From: Chrysopilus asiliformis
Taxonomy: Eukaryota > Arthropoda > Insecta > Diptera > Rhagionidae
NCBI GenBank assembly: GCA_964034945.1
Contig: OZ035961.1
Span: forward strand, 8,478,501 to 8,542,500
Direction: 5' to 3'
DNA: 64,000 nucleotides
Both the position numbers and the translations under genes were made by a program. Positions 9,684 to 22,041 of the stretch are shown one piece after another (position 1 is the stretch's first letter; the number at the start of each line of letters is the position of its first letter). The notes below the pieces were generated by a model. The model had not been told where the DNA came from and searched no databases. It saw only the letters and a program-made list of their open reading frames with translations.

Positions 9684-9800
9684 TTCGAGAATGTTTGAGA
9701 TCTGCACACGAGAACGTTCGAGACCTCGGCCGAACATACAGGAACGTTGGCAAACGAGCCGCGAATATAAAAGGCCGCGTCTTCGGCGGAGATTCAATAA
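9684..9800 (+). promoter_or_regulatory. Heat-shock-type promoter-like segment (HSEs, TATA, initiator) inside the hAT element
   Basis: Alternating TTC/GAA units at 2-bp spacing, the heat shock factor pattern, occur at 9684-9701 (TTC-GAA-TTt-GAt) and 9712-9724 (GAA-TTC-GAc). A weaker pair is at 9742-9749. TATAAAA is at 9766-9772, and a TTCAATA initiator-like site has its A at 9796, exactly 30 bp downstream. A GC-rich stretch between TATA and start followed by ATTCAAT resembles the layout of fly Hsp70 promoters. It points outward, towards the right terminus only 218 bp away, so it would drive flanking DNA rather than an internal gene. Function is inferred. Confidence 0.55.
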
Positions 9801-9920
9801 ATACTTCTTCAACAAAATGTTTTATTTATATTTTATTTTTACATCATCATTTACCATTCAAGACATTAAAGTTAAATTTGTAATTTTTCTATTATGCATT
9901 TATGTAGTTTTTCACCCAGG

Positions 9921-9992
9921 GTCCGTGGGCAAGTTTTGACTATGAAAAGGGGTCCGTGGGCAAGTTTTGACTATGAAAAGGGGTCCGTGGGC
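9921..9992. repeat. 31-bp tandem repeat near hAT right end
   Basis: GTCCGTGGGC begins at 9921, 9952 and 9983, giving two full 31-bp units (GTCCGTGGGCAAGTTTTGAC...) and a third partial one that runs into the right terminus. Subterminal arrays of this sort are typical of hAT ends. Confidence 0.9.
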
Positions 9993-10240
9993 CAAAAGAG
10001 TTTGGGAACCACTGATCTAGAGACTTGCAACTTTATACAGATAGGTTTCTCGTAAAAAGTTTGATGAAGTTTTTGAATGGGAAAAATTGGACCAATTTAC
10101 AAATTTATAACAATAAAATTTGCTTAAAAATAATTCTAGATAACTCCTCCTTACAAGAAAATCCATTCGAAACACTCCTTTTCCTCTTCTCCCATATAAA
10201 TGGAATGTTTTTTTGAAATATTCTCAAAACTAGTGTAGAG

Positions 10241-13130
10241 ATGGCGCTACGTTCCATCTTCTGAAAAATTCATTTTAGTCCTGTAAGGATACCGCGAATA
10301 TCTCTTTTTCCTCATTTCCTCCAAAAAATTTGTGGTGGAGGTTTTAGAGATCTCTAATGTCAGCGTTTTGAATTTTGTGTCCTGTAAAAAAATGTCTTTT
10401 TCTTAAATGTTCTTAAAAATGAACTCTAGAGATATGTTTTGTATTTATAAAGCTTGTATAAAATACTTTCACCAGGCAACAACGGGTCCTAGTCGTTTTT
10501 CTTAATTTTTGATTCTTCTTTGTAAAATTTTTAAAACTTTGGCCTAGCCATTTTTATTCGTGGCAAATAAAATTTCAACATTTTACTATTCTAAAAATAT
10601 TTTCAATGTTGGAACTTTTAAAGTTTTTATGGAACAAAATTTGCCCTTGAGCGATTTAAAAATAAACTTAGAAATTTAATTCTCTATACCTTGAGTTTTT
10701 CGAGCATTTCTTTTTCTACCACCGATCAGACCTGTTTATCTATCAACGGTTCAGTTGACATATTCCGCTGGTATTTCAACGGATTTTCCCTAACTAATGT
10801 AGCATTCAAGGCTTTTCATCGTTAACCAAGAATTGTCCATAGACCATCTTGTTTCGTGTGGACAGTGAATCCATTCGCCATATCTTAGCCAAGAAGGTGG
10901 TGGCATCCGACATCCAAAAGCAACGCAATCTGGGAGTCGTACACGATTTTACAAATTAATGGGATTCCATATTATTCGAGAATGGCCATCAGAATCAAAG
11001 AAACATCATGAGACGCAGCCCATTTAGCTGCCAATAATTTTATAGCGAGAAATTCCGATCGCCGACAGTTATGCCCATTACACGTAGGAAAAATTATCAT
11101 ATGGTTGACAGCTGAATGCATCGAATTGGGAATCTTGTCGATACTGTTGTGCTTGACTCCTGTCTACTTCTATGCTGGTGGAAGCTCACTCTAATGGCAA
11201 TCGTATCTTCGTCCGTTAAACTGCTAGAAATGGAGCATTTGGCTGAAGTCGAACCTACGAAGAAACATCATCCAGAGACTTTCATTTGATAACGATAATT
11301 ACCTGAGAGATAGGAAGGAAGATCTTCTATCATTGGGGCTGGCGACATTGCTTGTTTGGGATGGACCTGATCTACAGAGTGCAATTCCGTACTTCTATGG
11401 CACTTCTCGTGAGACTAATGAATCTAGCAAGCCTCATTAATATTTAATGAAGGCTTATGGTAAATTCTGGTAAAGAATCTGGCAAGCATTCCGAAAAATG
11501 CCTCAAAGTTCATACTTTCACCTTTCTTCGTGGCATCCAGAATCGAAACAGTGAGTCATCTTTGTTAGAAAATATGATTGGGGATATTTCTTTTAGTCAC
11601 CCAATGTAGATATCTCCATCTTTGGTAGACGTACCACCGCTTAAAGGAAAGATTCAATCAGTTTTCGTCACTAATTGAAATTTCATAAATTAATAACTTC
11701 TAAGGGAATGAATAAATCTCACTTATCCATCATTACTGGCTATAGAATCAACAAAAGAGTTCAGTTACACATCATTCTACTCCATGGTCTTCATTAACAT
11801 TTTACTTTCTTATACATATGCGGTAGAAAAAGGTATTGTTTTCATGGTAGATGCTCAATAACAGTTTTACAGTCAAAACTCCACCTTCAACTGTAAAACT
11901 GTTATTTAGTATCTACAAAAAATGTGGAAGCCTTTTTCTGTGTGCCCTTGTTCTGCTAAAGGATTTTTTTTTCTTAAATTTATTAAAGATTCAAAAAAGT
12001 ACAAAGACTTGTGTAGAATCTAGCATAAAACCTAGATAACAATATGGCACTGTCGTGCATTCAACAATTCTTTATCACATTTTTATCAGATTTCCAATTG
12101 TTAAAACCTAAAAGCAAATTTGAATCTTTCTGATTTCCTGCCGTTTTCGAGGTTTTTTGCGAATTATCAAATTTTTCATTAACTGCACATAACATACTCA
12201 TGTTGTGGCCACGTGGGATTTTTTTTTGTTATCAGAAGCATTATTTCATGACCAGTTCTTCGTGACTCGGATGCAGATAGTGGATTTTACTCTGCCAGAT
12301 AAATCTGTAAAGACTGGTCCAGAGCTCAAGTCACCTGACAAAAGGCCGCATAGAGATCGGCATCGATTACAACGCGAAATGTTTGCAAAAGGACCATAGT
12401 TTGCTTAACGGTTCACTGTCAGAATAAATAAATCAGCGAAAGCCCTCATGAATAGTGCCGCTCATTGGCTGATTAATGTGTTCCAGTTCCCAGATATTAC
12501 ACCACGTGAAATACACCAAGCCAAATATTCTGGCTGAGCTAACCGGTGAATTCAATCTGCAGAGAGGGAATTCAGAAGAGTTTTACCTTTTGATGCATGT
12601 TTTCATGTTTTCTCAAAGGTATTCCAAGGTCCGCAAACACGGGTCTTAACATTCATAGATAACACTGCATACGGGACTTGATTGGTCTCTTGCACGGCGC
12701 GAAAATGTTTTCGAATATGCAAATTGACAGATATGCATGATGGTAAATTTAATTTTTGCAGAGGATCTTCTGCAGTTTATTGCAATTTTTGACATCAATT
12801 TGGAAAATGTGTGGTCCACTTGTAACGTGGAGGAAAATTTTGTTTTACAGAAAATATCGATTTTATGAAGAAAATGTTTAGAAAGTTCAACATTTCGTTT
12901 CTTGAGTAATTCTTGTCAAACATAAAAGTAAAAGTATGTGAGGAAATTAATCTGAAAAACGATGATAAATGCCACAGTTTTAAAGTTTCATTTGAAAAAA
13001 AGTCTAAAAAATTGTCAAGTCAATGGGATTTTGAAAAAATTAACAAATTAGAATTCGATCTTTTGTACCAAAGGATATCAAAGAGCAATTTTCTTTTACA
13101 TGTAAAACCTATATTCGCATTCCAATCAAA
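10241..13130. other. No gene or repeat recognised
   Basis: Mixed-composition sequence. Short ORFs (for example 11851-12039 and 12205-12399) show no family motif. Segments at 10740-11300 are less AT-rich and could be old coding or element sequence that has decayed beyond recognition. No shared repeat or inverted terminus was found. Confidence 0.3.
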
Positions 13131-13138
13131 AAGTGAAA

Positions 13139-13192
13139 AAATCTCTCAAAAAGGACAAATTGTTGGAAATCCCTCAAAAAGGACAAATCGCT
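13139..13192. repeat. 28-bp tandem duplication
   Basis: The phrase CTCAAAAAGGACAAAT occurs at about 13144 and 13172 in tandem, each followed by a G-containing AT-rich linker. No function is apparent. Confidence 0.7.
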
Positions 13193-16095
13193 CGATCCTG
13201 TATGCAAAAATACATTCGTTGAAAATTTTCTTCTGTAATGTCTTTCGGAAGCTCTTTTCATTTTGATTGGAAGGTAATGAATCAATCTTGATTTGGGATT
13301 CACAAGCCAGTAATTCTCTATTCAATTTATCTAGAGTACAGTATAGACTTATGTGAAGAACTCAGTATAGACATCTATGGCTACCGTGCAATTGCAGTTA
13401 CTTTAATCAGACACGATAGACAGAAGTTGTTGTTTATCGCATAATGATTATGTAACCACAAGATGGCCTTAAAGGTAATCCAGTCTAAGGGAGATATATT
13501 CACGTAAGAAAGAAATGGATGGGCGAGTATATGATCGCCTTTATGGTCACATCATGCCAGATAATTGTTAATTAATAAATTTATTTTGCTATTCCGTCAG
13601 ATTCCGTGCTACAATAACTTTTATAACCGACCAGATATGCAGTTTCACACATAGCCCACGTTGAAGAATAACTCTGATGGGTTGGGATTTTCCCTTAGAT
13701 CTCTTAGAAAAAAAACCAGAAGCTACATAGCTCCATGCCGATTGTAATCCTCGTGTGGATTTTATTCACGGTCAGTGTAGCACCTGAAATGATAAAGACT
13801 ACCTGCTGTATTCATGAAGGCACTATGATTGCACCTTGTTGGACAACATGAGATGACAACATTTGCGGAGGCCAAACTTGGCTACATGTGATCCAGTCGT
13901 CTTAAACGGATAAATCATTTCTTTGCGAAAAGTTAATTGATGCCTTCAGCTTTATGCCTTTTTCGAGCTATAATAGCCGCTTTGTAATATGGAAGTGTGT
14001 ATTCGGTCTATTGAATCGTGTCTATACTATTTTTAATGACGGCTCACACACCTGTTTATCGGATTTATGCCTTAATCTGGAATCAAGAGTTTTGCCGATG
14101 CCAATCTGGCTGACTTGTCGTAGTTTCCTTATCGATCATTTGGTTTCTTGTATTTGTCAAATCAAATATTCGTCCATTGATCGGTAAATTTCTGTCGCCA
14201 TCGGGTTTCTGAATATAGTCAATCAGTAGTTACATTACTATGAAATTCTTGTATCACTTCTAAATTATTCTATCAGAATGTTGTAATTCGATCTGTTTAA
14301 AAAAACCGTTTTTAAATGTTTTTTTTGCACAATTGATTGCTCATTTAAAATAAAACTTAAGACCACAAATAATAAGTCAGTCGGTTTAAAGTTTTTTTTT
14401 GTATTGGAACATTTTGTACATAGTGTTCTATACTTCCTAGGAACAGAATTACAATAATAGTCAATTTAACCACAAAATAGTAAAATTTACTACTAAGTAG
14501 TTAAATTTATTATAAAAATGGTCGATTTTGACTATTTTTGTAATTGAAATTAACAATTTTAATCGTATTTTCGATTTCCGGTAATAAAATAGTGCGATCT
14601 ACTATTTTTTCTCTCCGTGTACCTAATTTTCATTTACATATCAGTTATTAATTTTAAATTATGAATTAATTTAACTATGATCAGACATTATCAATCTAAT
14701 TTCTCTACACATATGCAGATACGAAAAAATCAGATACGATGACGACAACGGAGGTGAATTACTATTAACAGCATTTATTCTCACATTTTCCTTCTAAGGT
14801 AATCACGTAGATGGAATTAATCTACAAGATGACCGATAGAATTGATTCGGATTAAAAGAGTTTCCAATCGACAACAGTCTAGCGAGGGCTTCGTCTTCGT
14901 ACACCATTCAGAGGAAGACGCGCAATACCATAAATTCCAGTCTATATCGAGGATCTGAGGGCCTGAATCTCAGCGTGACCATGGATAAAAACGGATAAAA
15001 ATAATCGATAGAAAAATATCCAATTAAACTTTTTGTAATATTAGCAAAATAAACGTGTACATGGTTTCCATAGTTTTATAATATTTAATCGAATGATTCC
15101 TTATTGCGCCTGGATATTAATTTAGATGATAATTGAGATAATTCTGGGCCAGCAACATTAATTTAATCGGCACTCATCGCTGTTTATAGGATGAAATCCA
15201 CTAGAGTCGGTAGCCAGTGCTACCTAATTTCAACGTTCGGCTTATGTGTATTTCGAGCGTGAATTTTAAATGTTGTTGTTTATGGCAGACATTGATTACG
15301 GGAATGTTGCAATCTGTATTCATTGTTTGGAGTGATAAAGGTGGCACTTTCTATTTACTTGGAGCAATTTTAACGCCATATATCGTGTACCTAATTTGGA
15401 TTTAAAAATAGAATTAAAAAATTTACTGCAAGATTTTCATTTTTATGAACTTTTTGTTAGATTGTTTGGAGGATAGCCATAGATGAAATTGATTGCAAAC
15501 ATGTTGTAGTTTAACAAAGAATATTTAAAAAAATGGTGATGGTATAATTTTAAACGATATTGTTTTTATAATTGAAATCTCTACCATTTTTACCATTCTT
15601 AACTACAATGATGGTATTAAAATAACTTGAAAAATCTAAATCTGAAGGGAACCTAGGACGTGCCAGAGATATTATACCCATCGACACAGTTCGATTAATC
15701 CACAACATGTCATTGTGTATGTATGTGCAACGAAAATTTGAAAGATCACTTTCTGCCAGTAAACCTTAACCGATTTTGGTACGGTTTTATATCATTGTCG
15801 TCCCATGGAACCCAGTGGAATCCGATCTTGAAAAATTCAAATTGGATCAATTGGATTTTCATATATGCATTTATTTGTTGGAAAAAAGCTAAACTATCTG
15901 CTAGACTAATCTATTCTAAAATAACAAAACAAAATAATAAAAAATTAAAATGAAAAACAAAATAAAACATAAACATAAGAAAACCTAATATAAAACCTAT
16001 TAAAAATCTAATATTTTTAAACACCTATCACAAAACATAAAAACATGTAGGGATGAAAGTACAAATGTACCGACCGTAAAGGTCCTGTTTGTGGC
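13193..16095. other. Intergenic or intronic sequence, no gene recognised
   Basis: Nothing coding is supported. Between about 14455 and 14625 there is a run of short AATAGT/ACTATT-type motifs in both orientations, suggestive of an old AT-rich foldback element without clear ends. Sequence from 15660 to 16095 leads into the hammerhead locus and contains no reverse transcriptase motif. Confidence 0.3.
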
Positions 16096-16143
16096 AGCGA
16101 GGACATGTTTCGGATCACGCCACTGATCCTTCATCAGCTCACT
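16096..16143 (-). ncRNA. Type I hammerhead ribozyme (HHR-2)
   Basis: Minus strand. CUGAUGA is at 16137-16131, GAAA at 16111-16108, and cleavage C17 at 16102 (GUC, cleavage between 16102 and 16101). Stem II is GGAUC/GAUCC (16129-16125 with 16116-16112), extended by an A-U pair and capped by GUGGCG, the same loop as HHR-1. Stem I is AGUGAG/CUCGCU (6 bp with one G-U). Stem III is the palindrome ACAUGU. One extra A (16130) lies between the core and stem II, which could reduce activity. Sequence after the cleavage site (AGGACCUUUACGG) resembles the tail after HHR-1 (GAGGUCUAAACGA), supporting common descent. Confidence 0.8.
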
Positions 16144-16740
16144 TAACGTGAAAATTTCGTAAAGAAATATTTTTTAATATTTCAAACAAAGAGATTTTGT
16201 ATGAAACAACCCGTTATAAACACACTCACTAAACGTACATGAAAATCACAGACATTTTATTATAATTAACATCACCACTACACAATTGCATATAAAATAA
16301 TTAAAAGTTATCAAAAACTCACTCGTTAATAGCACCACACTGTTCAAAACCTCTTTAAAATAAAATAAAACAAAACGATTACCATTGCAAACCTGTACGA
16401 TCCTGAAGTTAGAGATGCCAGATTGAGAAATACTCATCAACTAAAAATTAACCTTTTTTTTGGTTAGAATTAGAAATTACCCCAAATATTTTTTCCCGAA
16501 AATATTAAATTGCAGAAACTGTATTATTTCTTATCTTTTTAGATGTTTGTGAGTCTTCTCACATACATTCTTGTAAAATTATTAGGGATTTTGTATTTTT
16601 CAGTGTTGTTTTTGTTGTTATTATTTTTATTATTATTATTGATTAGTGGTTTTTGTTTTTAATTTTTAAAAAATTTTTGATTTATAAATGGTGGATGGAT
16701 CTAGGAGGTAGTTTAGTTTAATTCTTTAAAATAAAGCAAA
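16144..16740. other. AT-rich spacer
   Basis: No gene is seen. A TTATTATTATT-type simple repeat lies at about 16616-16640. Sequence 5' to HHR-2 (minus strand) shows no recognisable retroelement domain. Confidence 0.4.
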
Positions 16741-17260
16741 AATGAACCGTTTTCGAGAAAATTGTAAAAATATTATCCGTTTGTATGGAAGGAGGCGAAG
16801 GATGTGGGAGCTGGTTCAAAAAAACAATATCATTAGTATGGCAGAGAGGATTTTGTTGTATAAGTTATCCAAAATCATATTCTAAACACATTTTACCTTT
16901 ATAAATTTTCCAATGCGACTCACCGTTTTCGCGAAAATTACCAAAAACTGGTTCGGTCGTATGGCGGAGGGGGAAGAATGATCCGATTTTGCCCGTTCAA
17001 GAACCCTCATTATTTAAGAGAAATGAAACTATACAAAATTTCAAGTCTCTAGCTCAATCCTTTCGAAAGTTATGATGTTCACGGGCAGACAGACATACAG
17101 GCGGACAGACAGACGGACGGACATGCGGCAATAAAAATCTTTTGCAATCCAAACACCCTGGTGTAGTTCATTTTTGTGTCCGACGATTCGTTTGTTACGT
17201 TACAAACGGTATACTAAATCTAATATACTCCTATATGATATATCATACAGAGTATAAAAA
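16741..17260 (-). mobile_element. GTCCGTCTG interspersed repeat (copy 3), well preserved left half
   Basis: Read on the minus strand: terminus TATACTCTGTATGATATA; AGATTTAGTATACCG; ACACAAAAATGAACTACACC; a GTCCGTCCGTCTGTCTGTCC array; the phrase AAAGGATTGAGCTAGAGACT; then an internal monomer containing TTTAGAATATGATTTTGG. It stops near 16741 without the right terminus (AGTATTTGACGATTGG). It is the best uninterrupted reference for the left half and proves the empty sites of insertions seen in copies at 8138 and 23370. Confidence 0.85.
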
Positions 17261-18455
17261 GGAATTTGATTTTTACAAGCGTTATATTTGGAATACTGGC
17301 AATATCTACAAAGTATAATCGAAAGTTATTCTTCCTTACTTTTTTATGGAGATAAAACTGCAGTTTTTTAGCTTTTGACTAAACCACACTTCAATTTCGC
17401 TGCATAAAAATGGGAATTTTGCAATACCTGTCGTAATAACCAGTTCCTTGGGCAATCGATTAATTTAATTGTCTGCTGCCGATACGTAATTGTGCTAATA
17501 TTATGTGAAAATTATTGGAGTCGATGAGGATAGAAGTGAATCCCAGGTCCATTCTTGTAGCATGTGTTGTTGGCGGTGTTCCAGAATAAATGAATCTAAT
17601 CTGACCATTCATGCGTATATTCTGAGATCAAAGGGAGGATTTCTTACAAACATACCTACCTATTTTGCTTTTAGATGATACGCAAAGTAGTATCTCTGCC
17701 GATGGGCAGTAAATTCCTTCCCATATCCCTTTCTGTGTTAGTTATTACGGAAGAGGGATTAGGATTCGTGGCAAGTTTAGTGTCTATTCGAACCAATATT
17801 CATGTTAGACAACTAAATAACCGAACATCCTCATATTTATTATGGACGATTCCCATCAAATCGATGGCTTGATGATTCGCAATTTAGTCTAAGCTCACGC
17901 GTCTTCTTGACTTTTATGTGGAAAAGCCGATAGACTTTGCTAGATTTCGCTACCGTAACGTATTATTAAAATGATGATCGATTACGGTGTTACACCATTC
18001 AGTAGGAGGCCTTCAACTTCATTCCATATGGGGGGCGATCATAGCGTTCCGGATGGCTCTTAAGATATAGTGTTGCAACTTATTCGGTTCAATTTACCAC
18101 CCATTAGATAAATTATTCGAATGGTTCACATTTAAATACTTTTTATATACATTAGATACTGTGAATTATGGCTTCCAGTTCTAATCGCCTTCTGGATTCA
18201 TTTTTGAATGGTTGGCTAATGTTGATGATGCCATAATGTTGGATACACTGACTGAGACTAATAGAGATTTCCGTGAATATCGGCGGATTGCGATTATAAT
18301 CTACGAATTGTTTATGGTCCATCTGTTGTCAGAATTATTAATAAACCAACTTACAGTTTTCCGGAAGATGCAACATATTAAATGTGCAAACCGGTAAAAA
18401 TATGAAAGATATCGACAGGTTTTGTTGTTTTGATTAAATTACATATTTTTCGTTT
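17261..18455. other. No gene recognised
   Basis: Short ORFs only (17675-17872, 18212-18397) without motifs. No repeat structure was found. Confidence 0.3.
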
Positions 18456-18584
18456 CAATTTTCAGGCGAAGCCAAAGTGAATCAAATTTTCAGGCGAAGC
18501 CAAACTGAATTGTAATAGCATTATCAAACAGATAATTTTGGCTTCGCCTGAAAATCGACTTAAGTTACTTTAACTTATTACCAC
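18456..18584. mobile_element. Small foldback element with GGCTTCGCC arms (copy 1)
   Basis: CAATTTTCAGGCGAAGCCAA at 18456 is repeated at 18486 and faces the inverted TTGGCTTCGCCTGAAAAT near 18537-18556. The right side continues CGACTTAAGTTACTTTAACTTATTACCAC. The same architecture is present at 39292-39406, so this is a short inverted-repeat element family, here with a duplicated left arm and a lost outer left terminus. Confidence 0.75.
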
Positions 18585-21500
18585 AGATATAATAATAGTA
18601 TGTAATTTTTTTCTCGAAAACGGCTCTAAACATTTTGATGAAATTTTATTACTTATAAATTCGGTGGAAAAAATTCGAGAAAATGCGAGGTCACATCTTC
18701 TTTATTTTTTTTACTATGAAATTTAAGGGATTTTTAAGGGATCGAAACCATTTCATTTCAAGTAATTCTGTACTTAGAATCGATGCAATGAAAAAATGAA
18801 ACAATGAGGAATTGGAAAAAAAATTCTTGATAGAAAGCATGAAGTTTTGGTTTCAAGAGTTCTGTAATTTCCTTTTCAGATGAAACCTAAAGCCATTGAG
18901 ATGTTGCAAGCAAGCTTATATCAAAGTGAAATCGAAATCTGTAGGTTTTATGATTTATAGTGCCCTTCAATAAAATACCAAAACTTACAATGTCAAGAAT
19001 TCCACTTAACATTTCACATGAATAAATAAACTTTTGATTGCGACACGATCTCGAGAATCGTTTCCATATGTTCACATATCGACTATGGCAGATGGGCCGA
19101 TGCGATGCTGTGTTTTGTGCAAATCCAAAATCGGAGACAAACCGAACGTGAACCCGTGGACGGTTTAAAAAAACATCGTGACGGAAATTCACAAGACGTT
19201 ATCAATGTTTAACAACAAGCCGACAATAGAGTCATAGAAACAAGCGTTCCAGGATCCCTTTTTGCATGCTGCATTTCTTTCGAATCGGTACTGGCAGGAG
19301 AATATGGATGTGCCTCAAGTTGATTATCCGGAATATGCAACATATGAGTATGAACAGTATAATAGATAGATGTGTGGTAGACAAATCCCAATGAAAAATT
19401 CAATGGGAATCATGTGGATCGTGCCACCAATCGGAATTCAATTTTTCGACATTTGATACTTTTTCGCTACTCATGGCTTTCGACAATGTGCGCAATCGAG
19501 TTAATATCATTGAACCCAATCTAATGTTTCAAATGTTCATTTCACATTTTTGCAGAGATACAAAAGTGAACATCAGAAAAGTATAGGAAATGTGATTCTC
19601 GCTTTTTGTCACATAAATGCAGATATTAGTATGATCTGTCGTGCTATTCATCATTGATGCACCCTAAGTCGTGATCGAATACTCGTCCAAATGGTGTATG
19701 GTTAGAAGAATTTCTAGAAGGAAGCGAAATCGAAATGATGTCGATTTGAGAAATCATTGAATCGTGTGTGTCATGCTAAAATGCGGGCGCAATAAACATT
19801 ATAGGGTGAGATTCGCCCAATGGGAATAAGACCTTGACATTGTAGTCAGAATTTCGGTTATTTAATTGTTGAAATGGAAACGAATTTTTGAGGAGAATCT
19901 GAGAGAAAGTTCAGATATTCTAGAGAAGTTTAGTAATAGCTACACAATAGCTACACAGTACAGGATTTAAGACGCGCCATAAGACATTTGATATACGACG
20001 CTATAAGACATTTTGTTATACTACGCCCAGTGTTTTGTTTTCGGTTTTGACATACGCTGACGGAAAAATTTGATGTACAACGCCTAATTTAATTGAAGTC
20101 AGGCTGAGAAAATGCTTTTCTTCTAGCTTTCCAAATTCATAAAAAAATTCTAAAACTCTTTCCGTAAGAATTTTTATCTTTAAGTGTTCCACTTTGGAAA
20201 GTTTTTTTTTCAAAACAAATCTTGTGCTATTCACGATGTTTGTGTGTACAAACCATTTCCCATTTGTTGTCTATATAATGAAGGAATCATCAAGTAATAT
20301 TTTCTTAGAACATTTTTTCTATCAGTTAAAGTGAGCTAGGTGTACGTGTTAAATATGATTAAATGAATTAATAAAAACCAAGCAGTAAAAAATCGATAAA
20401 AAAGTTATGTTATTGATGACTGGTAGTTTATGGTGATTCCCTTTATAACATTTTTCGCTCCAAATTAATCTAAACGAGTATATATGGTTGCAATAAACGT
20501 GGTAAAAGGGGAGAGATCTTAATCAAACAGGAATTTAAAATCGGTTCAATTACCATAAATAATAACAATAAATAATCTATTGAAATGGTAGGTTATGCTG
20601 GCCTGCTGCTGGGATGGTGAAACTATCGACATAAACATTACTTACACTGAATATAAACTACGCGTACTATCGCTATGTGAAGCAAACAGGGTTATAGGAG
20701 GGGAAAAAAAGGGAGCTTCCCTATACTCATATCGGTACAACAAATTCAACGTGCAAACCTTAACTATGTCTTAATTAGCCGCTAGATAAGTCCTCATATC
20801 CTTGTCCAATCAATGTTCAGTTTTTGCTCATTTTTCATCACATATAAAAGGCGATTGAAGTGGATCGATCGGTGGCCCTTGCAGTGGATAAAATTTCTAC
20901 TTTGGATCGACAAGTGGGCTTCTATACTAACCATTATATGTATAATCGGAACAGTAAAAAAGGAGTGAATCACTTTTGTTTCCTAGATGAGATACATAAC
21001 AATCTCGTTCATTTAGTTTGGATGGATATGTTGTATGCTGCTTAAACATTTCGACGAGTTTCCTATTTGGCCACCCTTCCATTCCCTTCATAGGGAAGAT
21101 TTTATCAGTGCGGCTACCAGGGAATTTACAGTCTTTTCGAGTCGCGGATTTGCTGCTTTAAGGTTTTTTCGCCTGCTGAGTTTTTACAGTTCTCATATGT
21201 GTTCGACATTACCTCCTGGTGAGAATGCAGTGGTAGATCGATTTCTTATGCAAGCTTCTGTCCTGTGGTAAACGTCAGAAATCTTGCATTATGGTTTTCA
21301 TGCATAACGTTGTCTTATCCTAGAAAATTTTTGTCATTTAGTTCGGATATGGAGTTTTATGTTATTACCGCAAAATCTTTGAAGACAATAAAGTTATTAT
21401 ACTTAGGGCCGTTAGCGAGTACGATTTAAAAAAAAACTGGTAATACCGGCTGATACAAACTACATAAGTATTTAGTCAAGAAGCAAGTGGTTAACTTACC

Positions 21501-22041
21501 ATTAAATGCTTTTAAGCTAAAAAGTGTCCGGTTTGTCAAGATAAACAGAATTCAATTCAAGAAAACTATGTTTGAGGTAATTCTTTTAAAATATCGAAAA
21601 CCCGGTGAAGATCTCTTTAGCGGTTCCGGACATAGCAGGGGAGGGGGTAAGAAGGGAGCAGATATTTTTAAACATATATAGATAGTTTTTATTATAGTTA
21701 ACGCTGATAAGTTTTCCTGCATCAGTTTAAACTATGGAAACGGGGACGATATAAAAGTAAATAAACAAAAAGCGAGTAAAAATGTCAAAATTAAAAATAA
21801 TAAATTTGACTAAATTAGGAAAAAACTACATATCATCTGAAATTGGACAGAATTGGATGAAATTTTTTTTTTCCTAATAGAGGAAGAGTTGCTGTATAAT
21901 GTGAAACTCAGATTTTTTTTATATCTTTTGATACTTTTTTTGTAGCTCTGCATAAAGTGTGAATTTAGTTAATTTTTGATTAAATTCTTCCTAAAATGAT
22001 CATTTCTCCCAAACTTGAATAGCTGATAAAAACAAATTTTA
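18585..22041. other. No gene recognised; minor tandem motif
   Basis: A phrase like AGACATTTGATATACGACGC recurs about three times between 19981 and 20085 (ending CTACGCC, GACGC or CAACGCC). ORFs at 18887-19192, 20016-20234, 20860-21045 and 21035-21271 have no recognisable domain and conflict in strand. Nothing else stands out. Confidence 0.3.

Larger units (their letters stand above)
8314..10014. mobile_element. hAT-superfamily element (nonautonomous, 1,701 bp including a nested insertion)
   Basis: The termini are inverted: CAGTGGTTCCCAAA on the left and its reverse complement TTTGGGAACCACTG on the right. The flanks are a perfect 8-bp target duplication ATCTAGAG (8306-8313 and 10015-10022). 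Both features are diagnostic of hAT transposons. Without the inner element and its duplicated 8 bp it is about 930 bp and has no transposase reading frame, so it is a nonautonomous derivative. Subterminal GGGGTCC(G/C) motifs cluster at both ends, as expected for transposase binding repeats. Its right half carries a heat-shock-like promoter segment. Confidence 0.93.
8138..10240 (+). mobile_element. GTCCGTCTG interspersed repeat (copy 2), interrupted by nested hAT elements
   Basis: The left part, 8138-8313, shows the family order: TATACTG terminus, TTAGTATACCG block, TTTGGGATGACAAAAGATTTT block, then the CCGTCTG repeats. The sequence GAAGGAATTAATCTAGAG then breaks off at 8313 and resumes at 10023 with ACTTGCAAC. 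Joining the two restores the family phrase (GATTGAGCTAGAGACTTGAAA in other copies). The right portion, to about 10240, is diverged and lacks a recognisable right terminus. Confidence 0.75.

Noticed and set aside
18887..19192. 101-codon minus-strand ORF
   Set aside because: No recognisable domain, no codon pattern that stands out, and no neighbouring exon candidates.
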